A stretch of DNA of 64,000 nt. Source: Sinonovacula constricta (Eukaryota; Mollusca; Bivalvia; Cardiida; Solecurtidae). Positions 1 to 12,271 of the stretch are shown here, in pieces. Every line of letters starts with the position of its first letter. Position 1 is the stretch's first letter. Location: NCBI GenBank assembly GCA_007844125.1, contig CM017561.1, positions 33,805,406-33,869,405 of the forward strand, written 5' to 3'. A program made the position numbers and the translations under genes. The notes beneath the pieces are model-generated. The model was given only the letters and a program-made list of their open reading frames with translations, was not told where the DNA came from and did not search any database.

Positions 1-1324
1 CAATAGGCAACATCTGCTCATGTGCACCGACAGTCGCTGACGACATGTTACTATTATCTATTTCGATAACTGGCCTGCAATCAATGATTGATACTTGTTA
101 TGATTACTCACGTAAATGGAGATTCCAATATAATTCATCTAAATGTGGAATAATTGTCTTTAACGAAACAAAGAATGCGGCCTTAAAGGCACGGAGAAAG
201 TTTAACTTGGGTAGCAATACAATACAAGAGGTATTAGAATACACACACCTAGGGGTTTTAATGACACCGAGCTACTTTAAGCATACACGTGCTATAACGT
301 ATTCTACTCGAATAAGAAAACATATTTTAGCTTACTTAATTGTGCCTTTCATGACAACGGCTTAAGTCCAGCTACCTGTAAAAACATTTATTGCCACATC
401 GTGCTCCCAAAGGCACTTTACGGAGCCGAATGTCTATTCAACTTAACATAGTCGGAGTTGTGCACCCTTGAGCGTGCTCACCGAATGTGTATCAAATCAT
501 TCCAAAGCCTACCTTTGCGTACACGAACTGATATTGCCCTCAGTCTTGTTGGTTGTCTGTCCTTGGAGTCGGAATTAGATTTTAAAAAAACTAACATCAT
601 TTGGTCAACTGTGTAGATTGTCTCCGAAGTCTACCGTAAAGAGGGTTTTTATTTATAGATGGGCTCAATTTAGACTTAAAATATCAATCCACGGCTACTG
701 CTATGATATCCAAAACGTATTAGAGAAATACTCACTCACGCACCGGCTTAACTATTTTGAGATACTGGTGATTTTCCTGCCAAACTTAATTGGAAAGCGA
801 CCATTAAGAAAGCAGTGTGGGACAGTGAAGTGTCTATTTGGTTAAATAATATTTCAAACTCTGTTTTTGGCAGATTTAGGTCTCTCTATAATCAATACAG
901 ACTGTTTCATATTTGGGCGTATGCTTCCACTCATCCTTACAAAGTATCGTACTGCAAGACGATTGCCTGGTTTATAGCCTATACATCTCGTTTTAATGAA
1001 ACTTGTTCAAAATTCAACGGTCTAACGGGTGATATTTGTCTTACCGACCACATAATTTTGGATTGTCCTGTGTTACGTACGTTCAGAACAAAATTACTTG
1101 ATTGTATCAATGTTGTATTTGGATCAAGCATTTGTTACTTTCTTAGTACACTTGATAGACATTGTCTTGTTAATATCTTGTTAGGTAAGTATTGCTCTAT
1201 TGTAGAGTTGCATTTAAAATGTAACTATGATTATTTTTTGGATGTAATATTCAAACAAATTCACATAGCCTGGCTGCATTACAGCAAATGTGAAAATATA
1301 CATACTGATTGTCTGCATGCTTAG
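1..1324 (+). pseudogene. Non-LTR retrotransposon (LINE) remnant: end of reverse transcriptase and C-terminal region
   Basis: The left edge carries the reverse-transcriptase catalytic box ADDM (nt 36-47). It is followed by the GLQ...YS-KW...N-KC...VF arrangement typical of the palm and thumb of LINE RTs. A long C-terminal stretch with CLTDHIILDCP near nt 1030-1065 matches the degenerate Cys/His knuckle common at LINE C-termini. Several frame changes and stops (about nt 365, 450 and 615-850) show that the copy is dead. The 5' part lies outside the window. Clade is not certain (CR1/jockey/L2-like are candidates). RT identity is fairly secure. Confidence 0.8.
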
Positions 1325-2889
1325 CATTACATTTCTCAAGTAAATAATGTTATTTATATATTTCAACTTATCTTTTACTATCATCATTGTCATATCAATA
1401 GTATAACATGCAAACTGTATGTAATTTAAATTTGTTGTCTGGGTCATTCAATGGTTGCCACATTGATTTTGTTCAACGTTGTATTTTCTGAAATATATAT
1501 ATAAATATATAACGCTTTCTGATCTTGTGTTTAGTTTCGGCAAGGTCACTCTATAGCGTCCTACCACTGATCATATGCGTGCCTATATATGTTATTTATA
1601 CTTTACACATAGGTTATATGAATTTGTACTACATGTATATAGTCTTTGTTTGTTTACACGTTTGAAATTGATTATACATGTATTGATTCTCTTGCTGGGT
1701 ATATTTGTATTATTACATCAGCCTTTTTTATCTGTATGTCTGTCTGCCTGCCTGTCTGTTTTGTCAGAATGTCTGTCTGTAGGAATGACTGTCTGTGGGT
1801 CTGTCGGTGTGTCTTTTTGATTGTCTATCTATCTTTCTGTCTATCTCTCTGTTTGTTGGTCTGTCTGTGTGTCTGTCTTTCTGTCTGTTACTCTGATTGT
1901 CTGTCTGTCCGCGTGTTTTTCACTGATGTTATCGACCATTGCGCCTTTTCTTTTTAGGACTTTTTTCTGCTGTTATTTCATGTGTCCTTATATTTAACCG
2001 CATTATATAAAAGATTGTATCGCCTATTTATTGCGCATTTGTTCGACTGTTTTATTAATCTTTTTAAGCGTTACCCTATTTATTGACTTCATATGTTGTT
2101 CTCTCCGTAATTTCTTAAATTCTTACATGCATAAACTTGTTTTTTATTTGTTTGTAAGTTGCATGTTTTGTTCAGTTTGTAAACTTATATGTAAGTATTT
2201 CTTGTATCTTCTTAAATGGAGGATTAAAGATATAAATTTAATTTCTACAAAATGCGGATAACAGAGTTGGTGAAGGACTGGTAACTTGGGTCTTTTGATT
2301 TGTATTTTGTTTTCTGTAAACGTTTGTTTACATTTGTCCTGAAGTTTGGTCTATTGTAAATTTAAGGTTGCTTTTATAACTCACACCGTTTTGACGGCCA
2401 TTACAAGAGCGTGCCGGTAGCTGTAAAGCATCGTGGAATTTCTCGTGTGACTTCCATTTCATGTTTTATTCCCTCTTTTTGTTTATAAATGGGTGTTACT
2501 GTGATTATTCAAATTTTGCTTTCCTACTCTCCGTTTTATTAGTAAGTTGGTATAGAATTACTTTAGAAACAAATATGACCTGTCCTCTAATCAAAATGTG
2601 AGAACACTTGAGACTGCAACATAAAAACTGTTTTTGATATGTTGAGATAAAAAAATATTCAAATGGTTGGGGTACTATAAAAATAAGAAGACTAAAATAA
2701 GATGAAGAATGACTATTATCTTTGCTTAGCCATCCATACTGGTTTTATTTGGCATTTAGCTCATCAGTAAATGTACGTTTATATAATTACCTACCCACAA
2801 GAGAAATAACTAAACTATTTCATCTCGAAAATGGGTAATATGTCATTGCAGAAGTCAGTCATTGGAATGCAATATTAAAAAATACTTAC
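1325..2889. other. AT-rich stretch with no gene seen; GTCT-rich tract
   Basis: Probably LINE 3' tail and intergenic DNA. Nt 1726-1915 is a degenerate GTCT/CTGT microsatellite. A short stretch near 2412-2435 (GCCGGTAGCTGTAAAGCATCG) resembles the head of the SINE family at 31.66 kb and could be a stub of it. I see no convincing exon. Confidence 0.5.
1726..1915. repeat. Degenerate (GTCT)n microsatellite
   Basis: Runs of CTGTCTGT with interruptions. Both open frames across it are simple-sequence artefacts. Confidence 0.8.
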
Positions 2890-3025
2890 GGAATCTAAAG
2901 ACAGCGTTTCGTAGGTGCCATTTCCATTGTTTCCAAAAGTGCCTCTGATTGCCACACCCAACGTAGAGCGTCGGTGATTTCGGGCATTCCCAAATCTCTA
3001 CCGCGCTCTGCGGCGACCACTGGTT
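2890..3025 (-). CDS. Candidate coding exon, unrecognised minus-strand gene (3'-most exon seen)
   Basis: Read on the minus strand, this block has a strong donor (TCC|GTAAGTATT, at 2890) and an acceptor TGTTAG preceded by a pyrimidine-leaning tract (exon starts at 3025). From the full exon start one frame is open but tryptophan-rich (NQWSPQSAVEIWEC...). A second frame beginning at an internal AG (about 2997) is open to the donor, ends exactly on a codon, and reads more like a protein (GTFGNNGNGTYETLSLDS). Which acceptor is used is undecided. The phase agrees with the exon at 3688-3849. No family recognised. Confidence 0.45.
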
Positions 3026-3687
3026 CTAACAGATACAGAATGCATGCAACAAGCATTTGAACAAAATACTATTTTACAAAATAGCTTCAGTTTGCTTTAA
3101 TGTGTATATTCACATAAACAATGTAATATAATATTTATATAAACAACACTCATCACAATGCCCTGTAGTCAAATCGTCGGAGAGTTGGCTTTCTAAATTA
3201 GACACGTGTCTCCAGTTGATAATTCGAGACTCGGCAGGTCTGTATATTTTAATAAATACAAATAGTGAGTAACATATTATAATCTGCATCATATTTTTAA
3301 CATTTTATATGCTAGTCATTTTCTTCTTTGGTAAAGTCGAATTGAATTGCGCGGTCATTGAGGTGCAGCGAAGAAGATTTTATGTCTCTACATTTTTTTA
3401 TCACATTTTCTTTTTAATACAAAATTATGGCAAACCAAAAACTCGTACAAGCGGTGTTTGGTTTTCAAGGTATTGTATTACCTAAGGTGGTCATGCAGCG
3501 CTAATTACTGCCATTGTCTGGTATTTAACAGCCTTGTATATACATACAAGAAAAGTCGTAGATGTGAAGCATCAAAGGCGACGCTAAAATGGAACAGTTT
3601 AACAGGGTGATGCAATATGAGAGCAAGTGACAAAACATATTTAAAAGGCTTGGGAGCTTCGTTAACCAAGGAGCTTTAAATACTTAC

Positions 3688-3849
3688 GTGTTCATTTATT
3701 GTATCGTCTGATTCCGACTGGTATTCGCTCTCATCGTAAACCCCAACGACAGGTGTTGTAGTCAAATAGTTTGAAGCTGTTGGCGTAATGTACCCATCGG
3801 AAAGATCGCAGTAGGTTGGCAAAATGTTGTATTGCCGGTTCGCCTCTCC
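3688..3849 (-). CDS. Coding exon of an unrecognised tyrosine-rich protein
   Basis: A 162-nt, phase 0-0 exon with acceptor CATTTAG|GGAGAG and donor CAC|GTAAGTATT. Only one of three frames is open. It gives 54 residues rich in Tyr, Thr, Asp and Glu, including PTYCDLSDGYITPTASNYL and VYDESEYQSESDD. Closely spaced Tyr residues, one as YCDL (YxxL-type) and others in acidic context, would suit a cytoplasmic signalling tail with phosphotyrosine docking sites, but this is inference. The downstream exon is at 2890-3025. Candidate upstream exons lie at about 4020-4140 and 5187-5243. Exon call is good; function unknown. Confidence 0.6.
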
Positions 3850-4019
3850 CTAAATGATTCAAACTTTGTAAACAATTAATGGCTTTCATCAGTCAACTAT
3901 CACCCTTACGACAAGATAACACAATTGCATGCTTTATAGGTAAACTGCAAAAGATGCGTTTTATATATATCCTGCGACAGTCGTGCCTAGAAATGAAAGG
4001 CTACTTAAAGCTTTGAAAA

Positions 4020-4140
4020 AACGACGCCAGTACTTGCATTCGTAAACTTCGCCGAAGCAAAGGAATGAGACTTGTATTCCCCGGCTGCCTGATCTGGTAT
4101 CCATGCGGGTTCCGCATCATTCTCTTTGTTCGTGTCTGCC
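4020..4140 (-). CDS. Weak candidate exon upstream of the tyrosine-rich exon
   Basis: Two readings compete. An ATG near 4142 opens an acidic frame (MADTNKENDAEPAWIPDQ...) that ends in a stop after about 45 residues. Alternatively an acceptor (ACATGGCAG) at about 4140 gives a phase 0-0 exon to a GTACTGG donor near 4031, which would join in frame to 3688-3849. Neither splice site is strong. Recorded because it is the only plausible coding stretch between the two neighbouring candidates. Confidence 0.25.
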
Positions 4141-5186
4141 ATGTAGCCAGCATATATTAGTTCGTAACATATAAATGGCACCCAAATGAACCGTCTGTAT
4201 TGTAAGTATATAAACTTTCTATCGATCATTATGTCTTTGGAACTGTTGCTAGCAGATAACCATTACAGCATGGTGGGTAATCGTGCCAAATATATTTTAT
4301 GATATGTTGCATTTTTTTACCTTTTTTTTTAATATTCAATATATATATTAAGTTACAACAGCGTTGAAGTATGGATTCATACACTCCCTGTAACTGTGTA
4401 AAGGGCGATTCCGTAAGATATATTTTTTCAAGTCAATTATCATGTGAAAACACAATGTAAGCAATAATGACTAAGGCAATAAAACAATATCTGGTAGGTG
4501 ACTGGTGCAGATCAGTTGAAATAAAATAGTCGTAGCTATAGATCATAAATTATAATTACATTTCATATCAGCAATATTTTATTGTAAGTGCAACATATAA
4601 GTAATCCCCCTTTACCCACACGGTCCAAATATGCATGTTTTATCTATTGCACAGATTATACCCATTTCATCACAACGAAAAATATACATAGGGTATTCCC
4701 CTTATCGTCCCATAAGCTATTTTTAGAACATAGATTAACTTTTATTTCATAATTAACTAGTTATAATTGTACAATTTCATTGAAATGTGTTAAATCCTTT
4801 TACATTAATTATGTATAGATCATCTTTCATTCCATGATTGTTTAAAGAATTGTCTATGTTGGCTAAATCGGTGCTTTATAACTAGATCATTTCTGTATTA
4901 TTATTTGTCACTAAGTGTATGATAGCAGGGAAAGATATTTAAACTGCTTCAAAAAAGTGTTTTAAAAATCGTTAAATTCGTCCATGTGTATGTTACTCTT
5001 AAAATAATACGGATAATATCGTCCAGTTTTGTAAAAGAAAGAAAATCGTAGTTTGATTAACGATATATGTCGATATAATAAATAGGAAAGAATACACGAA
5101 CCTTTATCGAGACAAGTTATATGATCATATACGTGTTCGTTATTGTTTTTTACAACAGTATATTCTTTCAAACAATGTTTCCTTAC

Positions 5187-5243
5187 CTGGGGATGTGTTT
5201 GTTTCCAATTCTTATGTGTCTGTTTTGATCCTTTTACACCCAT
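5187..5243 (-). CDS. Possible first coding exon (MGVKGSKQ...) of the minus-strand gene
   Basis: The minus-strand ATG at 5243 follows an in-frame stop. It opens 19 codons (MGVKGSKQTHKNWKQTHPQ) that end exactly at a strong donor, CAG|GTAAGG, so the exon would be phase 0 like those downstream. A glycine at position 2 would fit N-myristoylation. It could be chance. Confidence 0.3.
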
Positions 5244-5404
5244 AGTCGAGTTGGATCAAATACCGTCTGCCTTGCTTTCATCCACATTACTGTCTCCTGT
5301 TTTGGAAAACCAAAAACAACCAGGATGTAAAAAACGCTCTAGTAATTATGTAACTTTGCCCCGATAAAATCGAGTAATATAGTTAGTAGCATTATTATCA
5401 TCTT

Positions 5405-5446
5405 TTTCAGAAACTCAGTCTTTCTTATCATCATCATCATCATCAG

Positions 5447-5481
<35 letters not shown>

Positions 5482-5765
5482 CCATTTCATCATCATCATC
5501 ATCGTGGTCATCATTATCGCAAACATCATAACTGCAAATATAGCCATTGCAAATATGATTGCAATTATCCTCATCGCAAATATCGTCATTGCAAATATAA
5601 AAACAAATATCGTTAGTGCAAATATCATTATCGCAAATATCGTCATCGCAACTATCGTCATTCCAAATTTCATCGCAAATATCGTCATTCAAATATCATC
5701 GCAAATATTGTCATTGCAAATATCGTCATTGCAAATGTCATCATAGCAAATATCATCGCAATTAT
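5405..5765. repeat. (TCA)n microsatellite grading into a ~15-bp ATCGTCATTGCAAAT repeat
   Basis: About 100 bp of TCA/CAT triplets is followed by about 260 bp of degenerate units around ATCGTCATTGCAAAT. All open frames here on both strands are products of the repeat (D/N/I/A-rich peptides). Confidence 0.8.
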
Positions 5766-6169
5766 AATTATTATCAGCGCTAGCGACATAGTCGTGATAA
5801 TTATTTTCATTATCGGAAATACCATCATCACATTATAATTGTACTTATAATGGGCTGAAGGATAACTTGGTTTTGTTTGCAAACAGTGTATTATCATCTT
5901 TTATTAGTCATCTGAAATACTTTTGGTCATGTTGTCTTGTTACAAATTTAGATTGTCTTTTAGAAATACAGCGTTTACGAAAATAGAAACATTTGGAAAT
6001 ATATCTACTAATTTTGATATATCATGGGCTCGCAGTCTCTTCATGAAAAACTTTTTTTTTTCCATTTTCTGGAGTGAAATATTGTGAAAAAGCACAATTC
6101 ATACGTGAAAAAAACGCAATTGTTTTTACCCTAAAAGTGATGTAAATTAGGTCACTCATATATACCTAA

Positions 6170-6515
6170 AACAAACAGGCGACACGGGTGTGTGGAAGCC
6201 TGTTGGTTTTATTACCTGTGACGCTCCACGTTGTTAGAAATTATTCTAATTTCAGTTAATTGTTGAAGAGACGCCATTCTTCGGATTTGGGGTATTGGTG
6301 TTATTTTTAGGCGTGTTTAAGAAGAGAAAGTCAACCATCATATGAGTATAAGAAAATATGCAAATCGGTCGTGGGAAAGTACCTTGTTTTATGACCTGTG
6401 ACGCACCCATGACAATAAGAGTGTTCGAATTTCAGTATAATATTGAAATATCGTTCTTCCCCTGGAGTTTTTGGTGTTTTTGACAGTTTTCAAGAGCGTT
6501 TACGTAACACGTCTT
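6170..6515. repeat. Diverged direct duplication, offset 180 bp
   Basis: TTTTATTACCTGTGACGC (6207-6224) recurs as TTTTATGACCTGTGACGC exactly 180 bp later, with scattered matches on either side (GAATTTCAG/TAATTTCAG, then a CTTC...TTTGG...GGTGTT block). An old tandem pair of unknown origin. Confidence 0.5.
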
Positions 6516-6640
6516 GAGCAATAGTTATTCCCTAAGATTTATTATTGTCCAATATCTTGATACAAAAGACAACCACTTAATGTAAGTTTCAATACTGTTG
6601 TCGACAAAACTGGTACTTAGCACCATTACAGTCGACAAAT

Positions 6641-6709
6641 GTATATATATTATACAACATGTATGTATATTATACAACATGTATATATATTATACAACAT
6701 GTATATATG
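6641..6709. repeat. 20-bp tandem repeat, three copies
   Basis: TATACAACATGTATATATAT-type unit repeated at a 20-bp step. Confidence 0.8.
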
Positions 6710-6842
6710 CTCATGCACACACTCTCAGGTATCACACGTTAATAGTACACGGATACCTATTTAGAAAGTCAAAATACATTAAATTCGATCCATCAACACG
6801 TTTTATTATGACTTAAGTTTTATATAAAAATAACAACAACAG

Positions 6843-6975
6843 GAGTGTCTCAGTTGACCGCCCTGAGCTGAATGACTACAACTACCCGCCAATTTTTAAC
6901 CGTGCAAAGCAAGACTTCAAGAAGCGACACCTACTAGACATTCTTCCAGTAACAGGGAAATTAATTATTTTCTAA
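6843..6975 (+). CDS. Unassigned candidate exon or gene fragment
   Basis: After an AACAACAACAG acceptor-like site, one frame is open for about 43 codons to a TAA, with a balanced composition (VDRPELNDYNYPPIFNRAK...). A GTAACA near 6948 could be a donor. No family recognised and no partner exon found. Confidence 0.25.
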
Positions 6976-8506
6976 TTTATATTCATTAAACCGAAGAGAA
7001 TTAGCATTACTCATTTGAATGCAATGTCATTGCACAATATGCTAACTAAGTTTCTGTGGCGATGCCTGTTACAACGTATATATACAATTGTAATGTGAGT
7101 ATAAAGAAACCAGGGAAGCCATGACCATTTCTTAGAAAAAACAAGGGTTGCAGTCGAATGACAGCCATATCTCCCGCCGATGCCATTTGGAAAAGGGACA
7201 TAACTCCAGACAGATAGAGCAAATCCAAGATTTGTTTCGTCCTCTACAACTAAACATTAGTCGTACTAATCCCTGACAGTTTGAATTGATTCAATCCAAT
7301 GATGAAATTAATGAGAACAGAGGCGGACAAAAATGTGCAATACATTGCGCTGTGTTAAGTAAAGTAGTACACCAGCGTTTAAGGTTACGCTAGTAAGGTT
7401 AAGGGGATTGTTTATCGTAAGCGGTATTAATGACGTATTTCGCATGGCGTGGCATTCGCGTAACAGCTAGAAAGAAAAGGGTCATGCTAGAAAATTCATT
7501 CGTTTGTTTTTAACTGTTTTTCTTGAATGTTCTGGAGACTTCTGCGTTCTAGAAATTCTATGGGTCTATATAAGGGTCTGTAAGCCGATTTGAGTTTGGA
7601 CATATAGTTTGGAAATACTTGCAGCTTCTACATTAAACCTTTCTGTGCTGGAACTTACGTACACTTATTATATTCAACAGTAAATATTAAAGTGTTTGGG
7701 ATTATATTAATTAAATTCGTGTATTGTTCTACCTTTGGATTATTCAAACTGAGCGTATCTACGATGACACTTCTACCGAATACTCTTCGTCGTTTAGTAA
7801 ACGTGCCATTTTATAGATAAATCTTAAATAGCGACACCGGTCGTAACAGCTGTTGTATTCGCCGCTTTAGAAAGGGCACATTTGCAGAAGGTTGTGTGTT
7901 ATGTTAGTAATATCTCAATCAAAATGACTTACTGTGAATAATACTTCGAATATATACATTACAACAGCTAAACGCAAGTTTAGCTACAAAACAATAATCC
8001 GAACTGTAAGGTCCGGGCACGATTTCTAAAAATAGCATTAACGTAATTCAATATTCATTTACGTATTAAGATCGACCTACACCAAGTGTAGATGTCTTAG
8101 TTTGTATCAGGTCAGTTTTCTCCCTTATGTAAACGAAAATAGAAATATATTTCAAACAATAGCTGCAGTATGCATATATATAGATTGTGATCGTTGTACA
8201 TAGAACTCGGCAAAGAAATTAAACAACTTAGTCCTATCTCCTTATCTTTGTTCTTCTTCGTTCTGTGTTATTCTTTGCCATTATCATTTATTTCATTGTG
8301 TCACTTTACCATTTGACTATTTATGTGCCATTTTCGAACGTCTGTGTAAATAGATGTTGTATCAATGGTTTTGAATGTGACTGCCAACTTACCTGTGTTT
8401 TCTCGCCACATTACCTCCGAGGTGTCGTTTCTCATCGTGCTGTACATAGAATAACTTGTCGTTTTGCTGGAAACATTGATAGTCTAAAACTGTTGATCAT
8501 AGAATC

Positions 8507-8680
8507 ATGGAGTCAGACACGGAGGAACTTGTAGTGTTGTACTTGTACACTAAACGTAGGAAAAGAAAGAGGCGTGTTTCAGTGCATGAGCTTTTACAAA
8601 GACGACATGAATTTGGAGAGTTATTTTTTTCTACTTCAATAATTATGAATTCTGATATGTCCATTTTGAAGCAATGTTGA
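8507..8680 (+). pseudogene. N-terminal fragment of a PIF/Harbinger-type transposase (HARBI1-like)
   Basis: An ATG-started 57-residue frame. A basic run (KRRKRKRR) is followed by VSVHELLQRRHEFGELF, which fits the (W)VH-PI-x-R-R-x-x-F-GEF segment at the start of Harbinger transposase/HARBI1 proteins. Those are about 350 residues with a DDE nuclease core. Nothing of the DDE core is seen here, so this is either a first exon cut from its element or a non-autonomous derivative. A GC-rich terminal-repeat-like end follows at 8911-8967. Family assignment is by short motif only. Confidence 0.45.
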
Positions 8681-8837
8681 CTTATAAAAAGTGTCAAGTT
8701 ATTTATGGAAACTGTCATGAAACTGACATTTCTATTTGTGGAAACGATGCCAGGAAAATACTTGCTGATTGGAAAATAGCAAAAAAGCCGCGCGACCTTC
8801 TGAAAAATTCGCTCTGTGGGCAATCAAGGCGGTCGTT

Positions 8838-8967
8838 CGCGCGAACAAAAAATTGTTCGCGTTCGCACTCTATTTGAACGGTTCTTCTACAAATAACTAA
8901 ACTATTCCAGGACGAAAAACCGCGTTCGCGTTCGCGGTCGCGGTCGCGCTCTGTATAAACGGACCCT
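8838..8967. mobile_element. GC-rich DNA-transposon terminus, two related copies
   Basis: 8911-8967 reads GACGAAAAACCGCG, alternating CGTTCGCG/CGGTCGCG, then CTCTGTATAAACGGACCCT. The outer end resembles Harbinger-type termini (AGGGTCCGTTTATACAGAG in reverse). A degenerate version of the same design (CGAACAAAAAATTGTTCGCG...CTCTATTTGAACGGTTCT) sits at 8838-8884. I did not find the opposite terminus in the 2 kb upstream. Confidence 0.5.
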
Positions 8968-8984
8968 TAGGTCATCAACTTTCT

Positions 8985-10100
8985 GTGTAAAACAACACTG
9001 TGTTAACTGATGAGGAAAGGAATGGATGTTTGAGAATTGTGTTGATGACAGTTTATGTATCCTTTGGCAAATAGTAATTTGACAGCTCAAAGTTGGTGGA
9101 TTTGGTCCCTGACCTGTATTTGGGCGGGGAGGTTAAATTGGCTGTATCATTTGGTCGAATACCTTGTGGCCTGTGTCTGCTAAACTAATTATCGATTTAA
9201 TTATATCTGGTTTTATTACAGTTATTGTCTAAAAATAACGATTACTAGTATCTGGTTAATTTGACAATTTTGTTTTACTGTTGATGGTCCTGTCTGCCAG
9301 TTTGTTCACTAAGCCAAAACAAATGAACTGAACTCAAACCTTGAAAAATCTTTATTGTTACATTAAGCTCAATAAAATTTTACGCTAATGTATGTTAACT
9401 TCCAAAACAATTTCTTTTTTCAGTCTAATAAACAGCGTCATCTTCGTCGTGCCTTTCTAAACACAGTACTTAACGTCTGCCATCTCATTCTAAACGTAAT
9501 TGACGACGTCTCCTCTATACTATTCTATACTTTGACGCTACACAACTAGCCGATTTGGGGGATGTGTGCTTCCGAATTGTGACATTGTTTTTGTGTATTT
9601 GAATGTAGTCCGCCGTGCCCATTATCCTTTGAGCGCTATCACTCAGACTGATCGTTCAGTCGGATGTCGACCCATCGTTGTCGCCGTGTAGAAAAAGGGA
9701 CATAGCTATTTTTTATCTACGTTAATATCATTATCGATTAAGCCTGAATGTTAACATTTAAAAAAGATAAATTGTTTTTTTGTTGTTGTTTTTTTTAATT
9801 ACATTTCAATTTGTGATGAGGGTGTTTGCGTGGGAACTGATATCGATAAACACAGGCATCATTACTACTATGAGCATGTGGTTATCGAAACATCAGTGGT
9901 TACTGTAGCATTGTAAGACGTTACCGGTGCGAGGGATGTTCTAGTACGTTAGCATGAATCGAGAAAGTTACTTCTTGGGACGGTGAATATCATCTACTCA
10001 ACTAATGCGTACGAAGTCTCCAAACAAACAAGATATTGGTGGAACCGATGGATGGTCCCCAGGGTATTACCGGGACACAGGAAGACATACTACATGTATA
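8985..10100. other. No gene seen
   Basis: AT-rich DNA with short T and A tracts (9766-9796) and no exon-like block. Confidence 0.5.
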
Positions 10101-10460
10101 TGTAGCTTAAATAAGAGGCAGCATTCTGGCCAAATTTATTAAAGATTGGGGCCTTAAATGTGGCCTTTAGCATGTACACAAGCGTTTTTTTTTTCCTAGG
10201 CTCTGACCTATTGTGCTACTTTTTGAAACCACGTGACCCAGTTAAGAATTCCTTTAAGATTTCTTGCAGATGAACATTCTAAACAAGTTTGGTGAAGATT
10301 GGGTCATAAATGTGGCCATTAATGTTCACATGTTTTGATCTTATGACTTATGGCCTACTTTTTGAGTCCACGTGATCCAGTAACGAACTCATCCAAGACT
10401 CCATTCAGACAAACATTGTCACCGTCGTTGGTGAAGATTGGGTGTTCAAAAGGTTTTCAT
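10100..10460 (+). repeat. Two to three decayed ~150-bp tandem units of a bivalve-type interspersed repeat
   Basis: The phrases GGTGAAGATTGGGTCATAAATGTGG and CTACTTTTTGAGTCCACGTGATCCAGT recur two to three times (10141, 10289 and 10431 for the first; 10217 and 10356 for the second). From familiarity, this phrase set is common in bivalve genomes as tandem units inside non-autonomous elements. The family name was not checked. Confidence 0.6.
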
Positions 10461-10984
10461 AAGATTTGACAAAGAGACCTAGTTTTTTAAACTAAAGCAT
10501 GTAGCCCCCAAACCGGAAGAATACATAACCCGAATCAAATAATTAATTATAACCAATCGCTAGGCTGTAAGCAACTCAAATCAAACACGTTCATCAAGAA
10601 TATATTTTAAAAAAAACAACACATTAAATCTTATCCAGACTTGCTTACTTCCGCTTCGTCTCATGTCACTATTTTCAGAGGGTCTTCCTCCAATTGTACG
10701 CAGATAATGTACATTTCACGTCTGTATATCAATATGGGGGCCAAGACACCAAAACAATTAATAGTGCATAGTTTTATAAATACATTTATAGAACTTTAAC
10801 GAGCACGTAGGTAAAGGCCCGTATTAGTGCGGAATTAAAGGACAACATCATACAGTGTTATTTAATTAAAAACATCGGGCATATACTTCGATGAATAAAA
10901 TTCAACGTCAACTATTAGGTATTACTTTTTCTGTCATATATAGCCTTGTATAAGTATATGTCGAGCATGCTCCTTGTGGTGACG

Positions 10985-11065
10985 GGGGTATGGCCACCGT
11001 GGCCAAGGCACTTATAGCTCTAAACCTGCGTTCAAACGATTCCGGTGTTACCCATCGGGATAATG
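10985..11065 (+). repeat. Possible tRNA-headed SINE fragment
   Basis: ATGGCCACCGTGGCCAAGGC resembles a Ser/Leu tRNA A-box region, followed 30-40 nt later by a degraded B box (GTTCAAACGATTCC). No body or tail recognised. Confidence 0.3.
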
Positions 11066-12110
11066 TTAATACCAACACCCTCACTCTTTAACACAAGTAA
11101 ATTTATAATAAAGAATATAAACCGGTATGTTAGGAATGTATAGTAATTGATAAACACCATGAACAGTTATGTACATAGACAATAAAACAGATGGGAGGTT
11201 GGTTGTAATTAATATATTGATATAATGCATATTTTTAATGTCCTAAAAAGGGTCAGTCGGATAAATGAATGAAAACTATTTGATTAAACATGCTTCTTTT
11301 CAACCATTCTGTTTTACACACTATATATTTTAATCTATAGAATAAGTATCAATAGGCTACTATGTTATATTCCCGCTGGGTCATCAAATCGTACATTTGT
11401 TCATAATAGTATCTCTATGCCACACAAGGATTGCCCTTCACATCCATTGTTCCAAGCTACAATACAGAACTATAATCATAATTGAAATCTCCATAAGATC
11501 CTCGCCTGTTCAGGTAGTAGAGACAAAGCAACGATGGGTCCTTATTATAACACGTTACAATACAAGTATCTATATATTTTATCTTTAGCTAACGATCTGT
11601 GATAATACAGTCATTTTTACTATAATCATCATGCATAATAAACATCTCAGCTTCCCCCAAAACTGTGATATTATAGTCTTCATTGATTTTATTAAATACT
11701 ACTTTTTACTCAATAGAGATAAACCAAAACCGGTTTGTTTGTTTTTTATTTGTTTGTTTGGTTTTTCGTTTCTGTTGTTGTTGTTGTTTTTGGAGTGTGG
11801 GGTATGGACTTTATATCTTTATATTTTTAATCAGATTTTAATCACCCAGAGTTTTAATAAAAAAAAACAACAGAAAAATGTGCAAACTCATACATATGGT
11901 TAATACTAAAAAATTTGAGCTAAAAGTCTCATTGACCACACCCCAGACATCAAAATATTAAAGCATCAAATTATTCGTATAATCCTCATAATATAGGGGC
12001 CTCGACATAAGCATATGGGCCGAAAGGCAAAGGTAAACAATACAATACAAAGTTTATTTCGGCATAAAATATTACATTTATAGCCAAGAGGTACATTATA
12101 ACAACGATGT
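11066..12110. other. AT-rich, no gene seen
   Basis: Contains short T-rich and GTT-rich runs (11735-11800). The small open frames here have low-complexity composition. Confidence 0.5.
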
Positions 12111-12114
12111 GATG

Positions 12115-12118
<4 letters not shown>

Positions 12119-12176
<58 letters not shown>

Positions 12177-12180
12177 CTCT
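12119..12180. repeat. (CT)n microsatellite
   Basis: About 60 bp of nearly pure CT. Confidence 0.95.
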
Positions 12181-12271
12181 TACCAGAGAGTATAGAACAA
12201 ATTCATTTAGTGCCATTTAACGTAGAAAGTCCGCAAAATAAACTTTCCCCACGTATAAATTTCAGTAAAGC

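Noticed and set aside
5339..5897. D/N/C-rich and I/A-rich frames
   Set aside because: Products of TCA triplets and the 15-bp ATCGTCATTGCAAAT repeat.
7046..7228. Minus-strand frame near a GGGACATAACTCC phrase
   Set aside because: The phrase looks like interspersed-repeat sequence; there are no splice sites or motif to support coding.
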